The notes under the pieces are model-generated. The model saw only the letters and a list, made by a program, of their open reading frames with translations. It had not been told where the DNA came from and did no database searches. A stretch of DNA of 64,000 nucleotides from Desulfovibrio piger (GTDB lineage: Bacteria; Desulfobacterota; Desulfovibrionia; Desulfovibrionales; Desulfovibrionaceae), in NCBI RefSeq assembly GCF_951793255.1, contig NZ_OX636706.1, positions 62,001 through 126,000 on the forward strand. Direction: 5' to 3'. How positions within the stretch are numbered: the first letter of the stretch is position 1; the number at the start of each line of letters is the position of its first letter. The translations under genes were made by a program, and so were the position numbers. Positions 26,568 through 35,424 of the stretch are shown piece after piece.

Positions 26568-27431
26568 ATGACCCTGAACGACGCTTTTGACCTCTATCAG
26601 CAGCTCGTCCTGTCGTCTTCTTCGAAAAGAGGAATAACAACAGAAACGGGGCGTTGGCAACACCATATTGCTCCTTTTTTGGGGAATATGCCGCTTGAGG
26701 GGGTTAAAAATGTTCAAATTATGCAATTAAGAAAGGTGCTTGAGGGAAAGTCCCTTAGCCCTCAATCTGTCTATCATTGCTTGTCCTTAGTGCGTCGTGT
26801 TCTGCGCCGAGCAGTGGAATGGGAATTATACGCTGGCCCTGTTCCTGTATTCAGAATGCCCAAATTTGATAATCGACGTCTGAGATTTCTTTCTGAGGCA
26901 GAAGCGGCTTATCTCCTTCAAAATCTTAGTTCAAGATCAGAATTATGGCACGACATAACAAAATTTGCTTTATATACAGGACTTAGAGCTGGAGAGATAT
27001 ATGGTCTAATGCCGTATCATGTAGATATGGCAATAAGAAGTGTTAAGATATATGATACAAAAAATACGCTCAGCCGTGTTATTCCTCTTAATGATATAGC
27101 TTTAAATATCGTAGAGAAATATTATCGATATTCAGTTCAATCATTACCACTTTTTAACCACAATGGAGAACTTCCCGCTGCCCATTACAAAGTTTTCAGA
27201 TGCGCCATCAAGGCTTGCGGATTTAATCATGGGATTAAGGATAGGCGCGAGCGTGTTTGCTTTCATACACTACGGCACACTTTTGCATCATGGCTTGTGC
27301 AAAAGGGTTATCCATTAGCAATGGTTGGTACACTTCTTGGGCATAAAAACATCAAAATGACTATGCGGTATGCGCATCTTGCCCCTAGTCAAGCACATCT
27401 CGCCGTGTCCTCTTTGCCTAATTTGGAGTGA
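26568..27431 (+). CDS. int: Tyrosine recombinase / integrase of the right-hand island
   Basis: 287 residues from ATG 26568 (MTLNDAFDLYQQLVL), with GGGAG upstream; an in-frame start at 26490 lies inside the tRNA fragment and is unlikely. An N-terminal SAM-like core-binding domain is followed by catalytic residues: Arg in TGLRAGEIYGL, HTLRHTFASWL, and LGHKNIKMTMRYAH carrying the nucleophilic Tyr. It directs site-specific integration and excision, here presumably at tRNA-Glu. Gene and catalytic residues look intact. No excisionase gene was recognised beside it. Confidence 0.93.
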   Translation: MTLNDAFDLYQQLVLSSSSKRGITTETGRWQHHIAPFLGNMPLEGVKNVQIMQLRKVLEGKSLSPQSVYHCLSLVRRVLRRAVEWELYAGPVPVFRMPKFDNRRLRFLSEAEAAYLLQNLSSRSELWHDITKFALYTGLRAGEIYGLMPYHVDMAIRSVKIYDTKNTLSRVIPLNDIALNIVEKYYRYSVQSLPLFNHNGELPAAHYKVFRCAIKACGFNHGIKDRRERVCFHTLRHTFASWLVQKGYPLAMVGTLLGHKNIKMTMRYAHLAPSQAHLAVSSLPNLE

Positions 27432-27469
27432 TAATTTCTTAGTTATCCAAATAGGATACGCTAAACTTA

Positions 27470-27800
27470 CCATACTTATTGTAAAATTATATTGACATTG
27501 GGCATCAATGCCGACATTCTCCCTATACTCTGTGACAAGTATGCGAAAGATTTTCGCCATGACACCGGTTTTGTTCCAACGTTTGAAGTGCTCGTGGACA
27601 GTGCTTTTTGAGCCATAACAAGTGGGAAGCATGGTCCATTGGCATCCACTACGACATTTATGAAAATCCCGGCAAGAACCGTTTGCTGTGTGATTGGTTT
27701 GTTTCCATCACGCCGTTTTGGCTTGAATGGAGCAAGGAAGGTTCGACATGTTCTCACAATTCATCAGGCACATCGCGAAAACCTGCATGTTTCGCGACGA
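27470..27800 (-). pseudogene. IS5-family transposase relic
   Basis: Minus-strand translation gives GFRDVPDEL-stop-EHVEPSLL, then in other frames TQQTVLAGIFINVV and ALSTSTSNVGTKPVSWRK. These align in order with the N-terminal part of the complete IS5-family transposase at 61993-62806. A Trp codon is now a stop and at least two frameshifts are present, and the C-terminal half is absent. It sits directly after the cytosine methyltransferase gene. Confidence 0.85.
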
Positions 27801-27827
27801 GCTTACCCTTTTGGGGAAAATCAAAAA

Positions 27828-28928
27828 CTATGCCGGAATCCTCCCAGCAGATTGCATTGCGTGGAGGCACTGCGATGCAATCTGCTGGGCAAACTCGCAA
27901 GGAAGAGCATTCCCAATGATATTACAAACCTTATCCATATATTGCGTGTCAAAAATATAATCTTCCGGGAATGTTTGCAGTGTGGCCGCTTCACGTACCG
28001 AAATAGTCCTGTTTTCGGTAGGATGCCCGTAGCGCCCACGACTTAAAGTGGTACAACCACCCGTTATGGTGGGGGAGACTTTGTCCCACTCCATTCTGCC
28101 GTAAACATTAGAGAAACCTCTATATTTTCCTTGATGGCAGGGAGGCCGAAGCGATTCAGGAATATTTTCCCAGCTTGTGCCGGGCGTAGCCGCCTGAAGT
28201 CGGGCAACATTTTGAGCGGATAAATCACGGACCACATGCCACTCACGTGAAGGGAGTTTGCCCAAAAGTTTTGCCTCGCTGAACGTGATAGGGGCAGGAT
28301 AGTGTGAAATTGCCTCGCGCACCGTCTTCCACATAGGCAGGCCGTTGGCCCCAGTGCTAGAGTGAGTTGGCTTCGGCATGGAAATGCTGAACCCGCGTCC
28401 TGCAAGTAGCACTAGTCTTTTTCTGAATTGTGGAATACCATAATCAGCGACTTGTAAAACATTCAGAGTTATTTTGTAGCCCAAACCTTCTAATTGGCTG
28501 CACATCGGGTCAAGGAGATGCTTTCCGCGCAGAGCAAGGCCAGGAACATTTTCCATCATGACAGCTTTTGGAAGGGTTTCTTTAATGAGGCGCAGCATTT
28601 CATTGACTAAGGCATTTCGAGGATCATCGCGCTTGTATTTTGCTGTTAGGCTGGTGAATCCCTGACACGGAGGACATCCTGAAAGCAAGTCAATAGTTCC
28701 AGTTGGAGACTGAGCTAGTAAATCCTTTCCGGAAACATGACGAATATCTTGAATAAAAAGCTTTGTTCCTGGATGGTTAATTTGAAAAGTTGATGCAGCG
28801 GCAGGCTCTATTTCCACAGCAGCGGCAACGGTAAATCCTGCTTTTTTTAAGCCAACAGTCAAGCCACCTCCTCCACAAAAGAGGTCTACAGCGACTGGCT
28901 GATGTTTTTTATTTTGGGGGAAATTCAT
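27828..28928 (-). CDS. dcm: DNA (cytosine-5) methyltransferase
   Basis: 366 residues from ATG 28928. Ordered C5-methyltransferase motifs: I AVDLFCGGGGLTVGL (about 13-27), IV GCPPCQGFTSL with catalytic Cys 88, VI MENVPGL, VIII RKRLVLLA, IX SVREAATLQTFPEDY and X IIGNALPCEFAQQIA. The target-recognition region is between VIII and IX. It methylates cytosine at C5 in a defined site. Only 1 base separates it from the upstream GHKL ATPase gene, so they form an operon; a longer start at 29012 would overlap that gene. Probable modification half of a restriction-like system. Confidence 0.93.
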   Translation of the reverse strand: MNFPQNKKHQPVAVDLFCGGGGLTVGLKKAGFTVAAAVEIEPAAASTFQINHPGTKLFIQDIRHVSGKDLLAQSPTGTIDLLSGCPPCQGFTSLTAKYKRDDPRNALVNEMLRLIKETLPKAVMMENVPGLALRGKHLLDPMCSQLEGLGYKITLNVLQVADYGIPQFRKRLVLLAGRGFSISMPKPTHSSTGANGLPMWKTVREAISHYPAPITFSEAKLLGKLPSREWHVVRDLSAQNVARLQAATPGTSWENIPESLRPPCHQGKYRGFSNVYGRMEWDKVSPTITGGCTTLSRGRYGHPTENRTISVREAATLQTFPEDYIFDTQYMDKVCNIIGNALPCEFAQQIASQCLHAMQSAGRIPA

Positions 28929-28929
28929 A

Positions 28930-31023
28930 TTACATGCTCTTGAGTCGTTCTGCTTCATCAAGAAATGTTTGGTGTGTTTGTTTTGTTCGTAACAAGAATG
29001 AACTCCAATCAATAACGGTCAACAAATTCTCCTTTTTATAAGATTCATAAGCCTTTTTAGCGGAACCTTTTAACTTATCACCATCACACACTATAGTGAT
29101 ATGGTAGCTTGATGCAATGCTTAGAAAAAGTTCGTGCTTAGGATTTTTAAAAAAATCTTCAAGTTGGTCAAAATAATTCTGCACCCTTTCCCATTCTGTA
29201 TCGTCAATGCAGTGTTTTGGCCGTTTAATTTCAATTAGCTGCAGAATTCCATCTTGGCTAAATAATACAAAGTCAGGGCGTTTTGCTGCTTCCGAGAAAT
29301 CGGAGAGGTTTATTTCAGCACCTGTTTTCTCTTTGAAATACTTTTCAAACTCACGCTTTAATGTTGCCAATCCTTGATTTGCTGTAACAGGAACCCATTG
29401 AGGGTTTATCAACCATGGAGCTGATTCTATCAATTTTTGTAGCTCACTTTCAGGAGTTTCTTCCATATCTTTTAAGGCTTCAAGATTATCTATGATTTCA
29501 ATTCGTTTTACAACTTGGTGTCCAAACGTTACAGTCTCAGCAAGTCTCGCTGTCTTCAAAATATCATTTATAACGCGCAATGGATTAATGTCAGTCTCAG
29601 CAGCTTCCCGAAGTTTTGCGTCAAGGTTTTGAATGGGGGCGAGAAGGATGCTTAATTGAACCATATCCTCAACAGCGTTGGGATCTTCAAACTCGTCGCC
29701 ACGCATGGATTTCCCAAGCAATTTTGCCACATCGATTGCAGTATCGCGTAAGCTTTTTTGGTTTTTAGTTGGAAAAGCATCGTTAATTTTATTGACTACG
29801 TCCCCAGCCTCAAAAAATTTATTCATCATGCTTTGGCGCATGGGGTTTCGCGCAATCGAACCTACATACTGGACAATTTGTTGTCCCCAATTTTGGAACA
29901 GCATGCCAAGTTCCTGTGACCACAAGATATCTCTTCTGTCTGTCTGGATTAAATCTTCTGTTTCATCAAGCCAGTCGGCATGTAATTCACCCACAAGATA
30001 GCTACGGATAGAGTGCTCTCCTGTGAAACCAGCTTTTTTGCCAAACACCACTGTTTGAGCGGTAAATTTGCCTCGGCAATAAATACGAATTCCAGACATC
30101 AACTCATCTTTATAAGGAACCTTAGAATAGGCAACCCAACCTGTTACCGGATAAAACAATCCTTCATTGTAAAATCCAGGTAATATTTTATCATTGAAGC
30201 CTCCGTTAGGGTTGTATGTCCTATATTGTGTAGGATGTGTTGTGGCAATGGTTGGTCGCGGGCCTTCAAAACACACCTTTGAGTTGTCCATCACGTCAAC
30301 GTTGAACTTGCCGACAGTGATGGATGAAGCGGGATCTCCAGGTGTTTTTGAGGTATCAATGAGTTCAATCCGCCAGTTTGATGTTTCAAGTCCAAAACGC
30401 TGCGCGAGCTGCCGTGAAAGTTCTTCAATGGAACCTATTTTCCTAAAGTCAAACTCTCGCAAAATTACTTTTGTATAGGTTTTATCGCTGAGTTTGCCGT
30501 CCATCTCACCTACTGTTGGATGGTAAATGTCTGACGTGTCGCTTATCATCACGTTTTTATCCATGATAATGTGAGCAGTCCGATATCCCGTAATGTTATT
30601 CTCAGTTATTTTTTCGCCGCCTGCGCTTAGAACTTCAACAAAACGACAAACTCCAAATGGAGCGAGCTTACCAACACCTTTGCGCCCCATAACAGCTCTT
30701 TTATATATCTTTGATTTGTCGCCGCGCTTAGGATCGGTGCGTCGTTCTTTTCCTACCACAAGATAAAAGTCTTGTAGTTCTTGAGGCGTCATACCGGAAC
30801 CGTCATCCTCAACCTCAATTGTGACATCTTTGCTCTGGACGACCCCGTCATGGCGGACGGCAAGATATTGCCCCATAGGGGCCTTGATAACAACGGATTG
30901 GGCATCGGCATCATAGCTGTTTGAAATAAGCTCTGCGAGCACAGCGTATACCCGGTCGTAGAGTTTGACCCCGAGCTTATCGACCGTCATGCGGTTCATC
31001 TTCATAGAATACTGGATACTCAT
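28930..31023 (-). CDS. MORC/MutL-like GHKL ATPase with C-terminal PD-(D/E)xK-like domain
   Basis: 697 residues. N-terminal GHKL ATPase: N-box AELISNSYDADA (Glu31, Asn35, Asp38), G1 VEDDGSGM (about 71-78), G2 GRKGVGKLAPFG (about 113). The C-terminal 130 residues contain RPDFVLFSQDGILQLIEIKR, a D...ExK arrangement of restriction-nuclease folds, at about residue 590. GHKL ATPases of this class are known next to restriction-modification genes and are related to eukaryotic MORC proteins. Paired with a cytosine methyltransferase one base downstream, it is the likely effector: an ATP-gated clamp that cuts unmodified DNA. Biochemistry is inferred. No separate restriction enzyme gene is present. Confidence 0.82.
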   Translation of the reverse strand: MSIQYSMKMNRMTVDKLGVKLYDRVYAVLAELISNSYDADAQSVVIKAPMGQYLAVRHDGVVQSKDVTIEVEDDGSGMTPQELQDFYLVVGKERRTDPKRGDKSKIYKRAVMGRKGVGKLAPFGVCRFVEVLSAGGEKITENNITGYRTAHIIMDKNVMISDTSDIYHPTVGEMDGKLSDKTYTKVILREFDFRKIGSIEELSRQLAQRFGLETSNWRIELIDTSKTPGDPASSITVGKFNVDVMDNSKVCFEGPRPTIATTHPTQYRTYNPNGGFNDKILPGFYNEGLFYPVTGWVAYSKVPYKDELMSGIRIYCRGKFTAQTVVFGKKAGFTGEHSIRSYLVGELHADWLDETEDLIQTDRRDILWSQELGMLFQNWGQQIVQYVGSIARNPMRQSMMNKFFEAGDVVNKINDAFPTKNQKSLRDTAIDVAKLLGKSMRGDEFEDPNAVEDMVQLSILLAPIQNLDAKLREAAETDINPLRVINDILKTARLAETVTFGHQVVKRIEIIDNLEALKDMEETPESELQKLIESAPWLINPQWVPVTANQGLATLKREFEKYFKEKTGAEINLSDFSEAAKRPDFVLFSQDGILQLIEIKRPKHCIDDTEWERVQNYFDQLEDFFKNPKHELFLSIASSYHITIVCDGDKLKGSAKKAYESYKKENLLTVIDWSSFLLRTKQTHQTFLDEAERLKSM

Positions 31024-31349
31024 ATGCTTCCCACCGGCAATTGTTGATGGTATTCTACGCGGTTAACTGAGCTTGTAGGATGCCGCTATTTTCCTCAAAA
31101 TTCAAGTGCCAAACATAGATGACGAAAGTGTAAGTCAAGATTTTTTTACCGTATCCACGGCTTGTTTGGGGGAGGGCCCCTCGCGCGAGCAGAGGGATTT
31201 CCCTTCCTCACAAACCCCATCCTTGCCTCGGCGCGTTTTTTCAGCATTCAGCCATCTATCTCAAGGAAAGACCGAGAAAATCGCATGCGACGGATATACA
31301 GCCTGCCGCAATGAGCGAACGGACGATTTAGGCTTTTTCTACCATGTTC

Positions 31350-31600
31350 CCTAGTTGGCGGTATCCGCAGACAAAGGCATCTGAGAGCGATTCTGCAAGA
31401 CCATTCTGTATGATTTGTCAGGTTGTACTTCGGCATAAGCTGTGGGATTGGTTTGATTCCACCACCATTTCTTTGTCGCTTGAATAGAGCAAGAAGAGGT
31501 CGACACGTTCCCACAATTCATCAGGCACATCGCGAAAGTCATCATTTTTGAGAAAGTCCAATTGGATTGTACAATAAAAAAATTCCAGAATAGCCATAAT
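31350..31600 (-). pseudogene. Second IS5-family transposase relic
   Basis: Minus-strand text NDDFRDVPDELWERVDLFLL matches the start of the IS5 transposase at 62806, followed by a degraded tail in shifted frames. Same orientation as the relic at 27470-27800, so the two bracket the methyltransferase/ATPase pair. The surrounding 31024-31661 has no other supportable gene. Confidence 0.8.
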
Positions 31601-31661
31601 GGGCATTGTCAATCTTCTAAAAGCGTATTATTTGTTACTACATACATAAAGGAGTATCTAC

Positions 31662-32156
31662 ATGGCTCTTGAAGACAGAGATATTTTCACAGCGATTTTT
31701 GCAAAATATAGCGACCAACCCATTGAGTTCGTCATGGAGCAGTACGAAAAGGCGAAGCTGCTCAACATGGCAATCGAAAAGCGCCTTTGGGAACAGTCCA
31801 GAGTCGTAGCCTGTCCCGCCTCGGAAAGTCCGGCCCCAAAAGAGGAGAAGAAGCCTAATGAACCGCAGGATCGTGTTCCTGAAAAAAAATGCTATACGCA
31901 AAAAGACTTGAAGTGCGATCCTGCCGAAGCCATCACCGATACGAGCGTTACATGCTGCTTGTGCGGTAAGCAGTCACTGACGCTGACGGCCAGACACTTG
32001 GCTCACCACGGCATCACTGTGGAAGAGTACAAAAAGCTCTGTGGCTACTCCGAACCGCAGAAGCTCATGGCGCACAACCTCTTGGCCAAGCTGACGACCA
32101 ACGCCCGGCGTGCCCAAGCAGCCCGCGCTGCCAAACGGGCAGAAGCTCAATCATAG
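31662..32156 (+). CDS. MucR/Ros-family regulator carried by the conjugative island
   Basis: 164 residues, MALEDRDIFTAIFAKYSDQP at the N-terminus and the zinc finger TCCLCGKQSLTLTARHLAHH with EEYKKLCGYSEPQKLM. Nearly the same as the chromosomal copy at the ends but divergent in the central linker. AAAGGAG lies about 10 bases before the ATG and a terminator follows at 32172. It stands alone between the ATPase gene and oriT. A regulator of transfer or of the island's AT-rich genes is likely; interference with the host MucR is also possible. Confidence 0.92.
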   Translation: MALEDRDIFTAIFAKYSDQPIEFVMEQYEKAKLLNMAIEKRLWEQSRVVACPASESPAPKEEKKPNEPQDRVPEKKCYTQKDLKCDPAEAITDTSVTCCLCGKQSLTLTARHLAHHGITVEEYKKLCGYSEPQKLMAHNLLAKLTTNARRAQAARAAKRAEAQS

Positions 32157-32171
32157 CAGCGTCAAGCATTC

Positions 32172-32220
32172 AAATACGATAGCCCCGGAAGGATACGTCC
32201 TCCGGGGCTATTCGTATTTT
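32172..32220 (+). terminator. Terminator of the island mucR
   Basis: TAGCCCCGGA pairs with TCCGGGGCTA around ggatacg-type loop bases, extended by AATACGA/TCGTATT outer pairs and ending in TTTT. Confidence 0.85.
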
Positions 32221-32306
32221 ATCGTATTCTACACTGATTTCATCTTATTTTTTTATTTGTTGCAAGAATCAGATAAAATATGATATGTTTAAGAGAAAAC
32301 TAAGAA

Positions 32307-32359
32307 GGCAGGACAGGTAAAGTAACGTCACTTTTCAAGTGCCTACTTTACGTCCTGCC
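32307..32359 (-). other. oriT: Predicted origin of transfer (RP4-like oriT)
   Basis: Arms GGCAGGACAGGTAAAGTA (32307-32324) and TACTTTACGTCCTGCC (32344-32359) form an inverted repeat with a 2-base bulge, and an inner hairpin CACTT-TTC-AAGTG sits at 32329-32341. The left arm closely resembles RP4 oriT (GGCAGGATAGGTGAAGTAGG). Further right, GCTTATTCGC and GGCTCAACG also recall RP4. By analogy the minus strand would be nicked within GTCCTG-CC, at 32309/32308. TraJ-like and TraI-like genes follow within 1.3 kb. Transfer would then lead leftward, with traI entering last. Confidence 0.78.
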
Positions 32360-32425
32360 CCCTCATACGCCGGGGGAGGCTTGCTTATTCGCCTTCGGCT
32401 CAACGCTAAACGCAGGAGAACAATC

Positions 32426-33301
32426 ATGGACGAACATCAGAGCAATGGACAGGAGATTATCGTGCAACCCACTGAAAACATTGTTGAGATCGACGGCGGA
32501 AACATGTTCACCACATCGCTGACCGTGGCGCAGGCGTTTGAGAAGGAGCATAAGGACGTGCTGCGGGCCATCTCCAACTTGGAGTGCTCTGAAGAATTTA
32601 ACGAGCGCAATTTTGCGCCCGTTGAATACAAGGATGCCAAAGGCGAAATGCGGCCCGCCTACCGCATGACCCGTGACGGTTTTTCCTTCCTGGCAATGGG
32701 CTTTACGGGCAAGAAGGCGGCTGCCTGGAAAGAAAAATTCCTGGAGGCGTTCAATGCGATGGAGCAAACCCTGCTGGATCAGCAAAAAGACTCCATCATA
32801 GAGCAAGCCCAGGAACAGGAAATGCTGTCAAAAGAGGCGCAGCCTATCCCCTATTTTTTCCGGTCAAGAAAGCGGATCGGCAAAGGAGGGCGAGCGGCTC
32901 TGGAGGGTATCCTGCGTCTGGAAGCCTTGCTTCAGGGAGACAGCCTGGAACATACCGAACAGCGTCTTTGCGCCAGGATGCGCGTGAAGAGTGTGGGAGA
33001 CCTTCAGGAATGTCGGTTGCAGGAAGCCATCATTTACGTCTTTGAGGAACTCTTCCGGGTTGGGGGACAAGATGGATGGAAGGATACCTCTTCAACGAAC
33101 ATGCTCCTTACCTTGCAGGGCTTGGTCGATTTCTGGGGGCATTTCAGCAACTACACCAAGACGGAAATCCGCACCTATATCTGCAATCGCTGCGGTGTGG
33201 ACAATTTTGAAGAACTGAAGACAGAGCATGATCTTTTCAAGGCCGTGCTGGCCGCTTGGAGCGGTTTCTCAAACCACAACCTGAAATGGCAGTGCTGGTA
33301 G
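32426..33301 (+). CDS. Rha-family phage regulatory protein
   Basis: 291 residues from ATG 32426, with AGGAG 8 bases upstream. The Rha domain lies at about 25-120: MFTTSLTVAQAFEKEHKDVLR, AYRMTRDGFSFLAMGFTGKK and KEKFLEAFNAME. Rha proteins are DNA-binding regulators in temperate phages and islands. The C-terminal half (PIPYFFRSRKRIGKGGRAAL onward) is unlike known domains and may be a helical antirepressor-type tail. It ends one base before the TraJ-like gene, so it is the first gene of the relaxase operon and may regulate it. Confidence 0.83.
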   Translation: MDEHQSNGQEIIVQPTENIVEIDGGNMFTTSLTVAQAFEKEHKDVLRAISNLECSEEFNERNFAPVEYKDAKGEMRPAYRMTRDGFSFLAMGFTGKKAAAWKEKFLEAFNAMEQTLLDQQKDSIIEQAQEQEMLSKEAQPIPYFFRSRKRIGKGGRAALEGILRLEALLQGDSLEHTEQRLCARMRVKSVGDLQECRLQEAIIYVFEELFRVGGQDGWKDTSSTNMLLTLQGLVDFWGHFSNYTKTEIRTYICNRCGVDNFEELKTEHDLFKAVLAAWSGFSNHNLKWQCW

Positions 33302-33302
33302 C

Positions 33303-33632
33303 ATGGCAGAGGCAAGGAGAAAGGCTCGGCGTAGTGACCGGATTCAGGCCTATGTGACGCCGGAGGAGTTTGAGCTCATCATGGCATCAAGTAAACGCGC
33401 TGGTCTGAGTATATCGGAGTTTGCCCGGCGTGTTTGCCTCGGTTTCCGAGTTGAAAGCCGGGAGGATCAGCAGGCCCGGCGCGAGTTGCTGAAGGTCAAT
33501 GCGGACTTGGGCCGCCTTGGCGGATTGCTCAAGCAGACGCTGGCCAGTGGCCATAAGGAACAAATCTACGGACTGCTCCACAAGATCGACCAGGCACAGG
33601 CTGAGCTGAAGGCAAAAATCAAGGCATTATGA
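33303..33632 (+). CDS. traJ: Relaxosome accessory protein, TraJ/MobC-like
   Basis: 109 residues. A basic N-terminus (RRKARRSDRIQAYVTPEEFE) leads into a ribbon-helix-helix: AYVTPEEFELIMASSKRAGL then SISEFARRVCLG, with a helical C-terminus. IncP TraJ binds one arm of oriT and guides TraI to nic. It overlaps the relaxase gene by ATGA. Its place between oriT and the relaxase mirrors RP4. Name by analogy; the MobC family is the broader alternative. Confidence 0.82.
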   Translation: MAEARRKARRSDRIQAYVTPEEFELIMASSKRAGLSISEFARRVCLGFRVESREDQQARRELLKVNADLGRLGGLLKQTLASGHKEQIYGLLHKIDQAQAELKAKIKAL

Positions 33633-35422
33633 TTAGCAAACACATCCTTTCTGCTCCCCGGAATGACAATTATGCCCGGCTGGCGAACTATATCGCCGCC
33701 GGGCATGAATATAGCATGGATATTCAGAATGAAGAACGAATCTACGATCCGCAGCGAAATGTTTCAGCAAGTCAAGGCGTTGCCGGAAACCGCCTGCGTC
33801 AACTGTCCGAATGCCGTCTGGCATCTTACTCGCAGCGAGAACAAAAAAGAGAAATTGCGGATTTTCTGCCTGCTGATGCACGCCCTGATCGACGAGCCGC
33901 TGATAGCCTGCGAGGGAACGAAAATTTATCCAAATCCATGATGCCGGAAAAATGTCTTATGAGCTGGTGCGCCGGATGTTGGGCTGGCGATGACTATGAC
34001 CTGGCTGTGCAGGAAGTAGCGGATACCCAGGCGCTCAACAGGCGCACCGGCAAAGAGAAAACCTATCATTTGATTATCAGCTTTCACCCTGAAGATGAAG
34101 GGAAGCTGACGCCAGATGTATTCAAGCAGATCGAAGAACGATTTGCTGATGCCTTGGGCCTGTCAGAGCATCAGCGCCATTGCGGCGTGCACGTCAATAC
34201 CGAGAACATCCACATGCATGTCGCATACAATCTGATCCACCCGGAGAAGCTGACGCGGGTGGAGCCGTGGCGCGACTACATCAAGCGCGACAAGCTGTGT
34301 CGGGAGTTGGAAAAGGAATACGGCCTGACCGTGGATAACGGGAGGGAAGCGGGCAAGGAGAGAGGCCTTGGCAGTAAAGCTGCCGCGATGGAAGCGCACT
34401 CTGGCCAGCAATCCTTTGAAGGCTTCGCGCGGCAGGAGAGTATCGCTGTCCTGGCCAGTCTGGAGCAATGTCAATCCTGGGAGGATGTTCACCAGGCCTT
34501 TGCGACCCACGGGCTGGAATTGCGGCGACGTGGTGCCGGGCTGGTCATCAAGGATCGCTATGGGCGGCAGACGGCCAAAGCCAGCACAGCGCACCGTGAA
34601 TTTTCCCTGAAGAAGCTGGAAGGCCGGTTCGGGCAGTTTCAGGCGGCAAAAGGACAATTCCCGGACAGTGAGCGGCGCTATGGCATATCTCCTATCCAGA
34701 AGGCCCCGGACAGAGGGGCTTTGTGGATGGAGTTCTCCCAAGGGCACGAGGAGCAGAAAGCGGAACTGGAGAGCATACACCAGAAGTGGCGACGGAAGCG
34801 GCAAGAGCTGGCAGCCAAGCCTTTGGCCCGCACGACCAGGGCATATCTCCGCAAGCTGTCATGGCAATATGAGCGGGAGGAAATCCAGGCAACGCGCTCC
34901 CGGCAGGCAGGCAACTGGCTGGATTTTTTGCGTGACAAAGCCATCCAGGGAGATGAAACCGCCTTGGCCATCTTGCGATCCCGGCAGGAGGTTGTCTCTT
35001 CGGAGAGGGCTACCAACCAGCAAGAAGTGGGCAACAGCCCACTGGCCAAGGAGACAAAAATCCTGGAAAACGCTGTCCTGTCACCTCAAAGGAAGCGTTG
35101 CCTGACCAGTGTTGCTCTGATGGAAAAAATTGTCCCAGGCGTGCAGGCCAGCATCACCACGCATGGAAATATCGTCTACCGTCTTCCCCAAGGCGGTAAA
35201 ATCATCGACACCAGCAGGCAGATCAGCTTCAGCCAGGAAGCGCGAGAAACAGCGCTGGCGTATATGTCTATGAAATGGAATGTAAAATCACGAACTAAAG
35301 ATAACTTGGGCGAGACATTTACACTAGTAGATGGAACAAAAATCAGCTTAGCGAAGGGACAAAACTGCTTTTGCCGACCGGAAAAGGCCCCCAAAAGGCG
35401 GCATCAAGCATGGGAAAGATAA
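33629..35422 (+). CDS. traI: MOBP-type relaxase, TraI-like
   Basis: 597 residues. Starts MISKHILSAPRNDNYARLAN with Tyr21 as the likely nicking residue, as in IncP TraI. The three-His metal site is in HVNTENIHMHVAYN (about 188, 195, 197). KRDKLCRELEKEYGL and the following basic region are typical of TraI/MobA. The enzyme cuts oriT, stays on the 5' end and pilots the strand to the coupling protein. An extra segment at about residues 45-105, with several His, Cys and Arg, lies between the Tyr and the first conserved block. The C-terminal third is charged and helical. Confidence 0.9.
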   Translation: MISKHILSAPRNDNYARLANYIAAGHEYSMDIQNEERIYDPQRNVSASQGVAGNRLRQLSECRLASYSQREQKREIADFLPADARPDRRAADSLRGNENLSKSMMPEKCLMSWCAGCWAGDDYDLAVQEVADTQALNRRTGKEKTYHLIISFHPEDEGKLTPDVFKQIEERFADALGLSEHQRHCGVHVNTENIHMHVAYNLIHPEKLTRVEPWRDYIKRDKLCRELEKEYGLTVDNGREAGKERGLGSKAAAMEAHSGQQSFEGFARQESIAVLASLEQCQSWEDVHQAFATHGLELRRRGAGLVIKDRYGRQTAKASTAHREFSLKKLEGRFGQFQAAKGQFPDSERRYGISPIQKAPDRGALWMEFSQGHEEQKAELESIHQKWRRKRQELAAKPLARTTRAYLRKLSWQYEREEIQATRSRQAGNWLDFLRDKAIQGDETALAILRSRQEVVSSERATNQQEVGNSPLAKETKILENAVLSPQRKRCLTSVALMEKIVPGVQASITTHGNIVYRLPQGGKIIDTSRQISFSQEARETALAYMSMKWNVKSRTKDNLGETFTLVDGTKISLAKGQNCFCRPEKAPKRRHQAWER

Positions 35423-35424
35423 TT

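Noticed and set aside
26453-26570. A complete tRNA-Glu gene
   Set aside because: The acceptor 5' strand and D-arm are absent upstream of the anticodon arm.
31106-31354. Small plus-strand gene of 82 codons after the MORC-like gene
   Set aside because: No ribosome site, no domain, and it runs into the IS5 relic.
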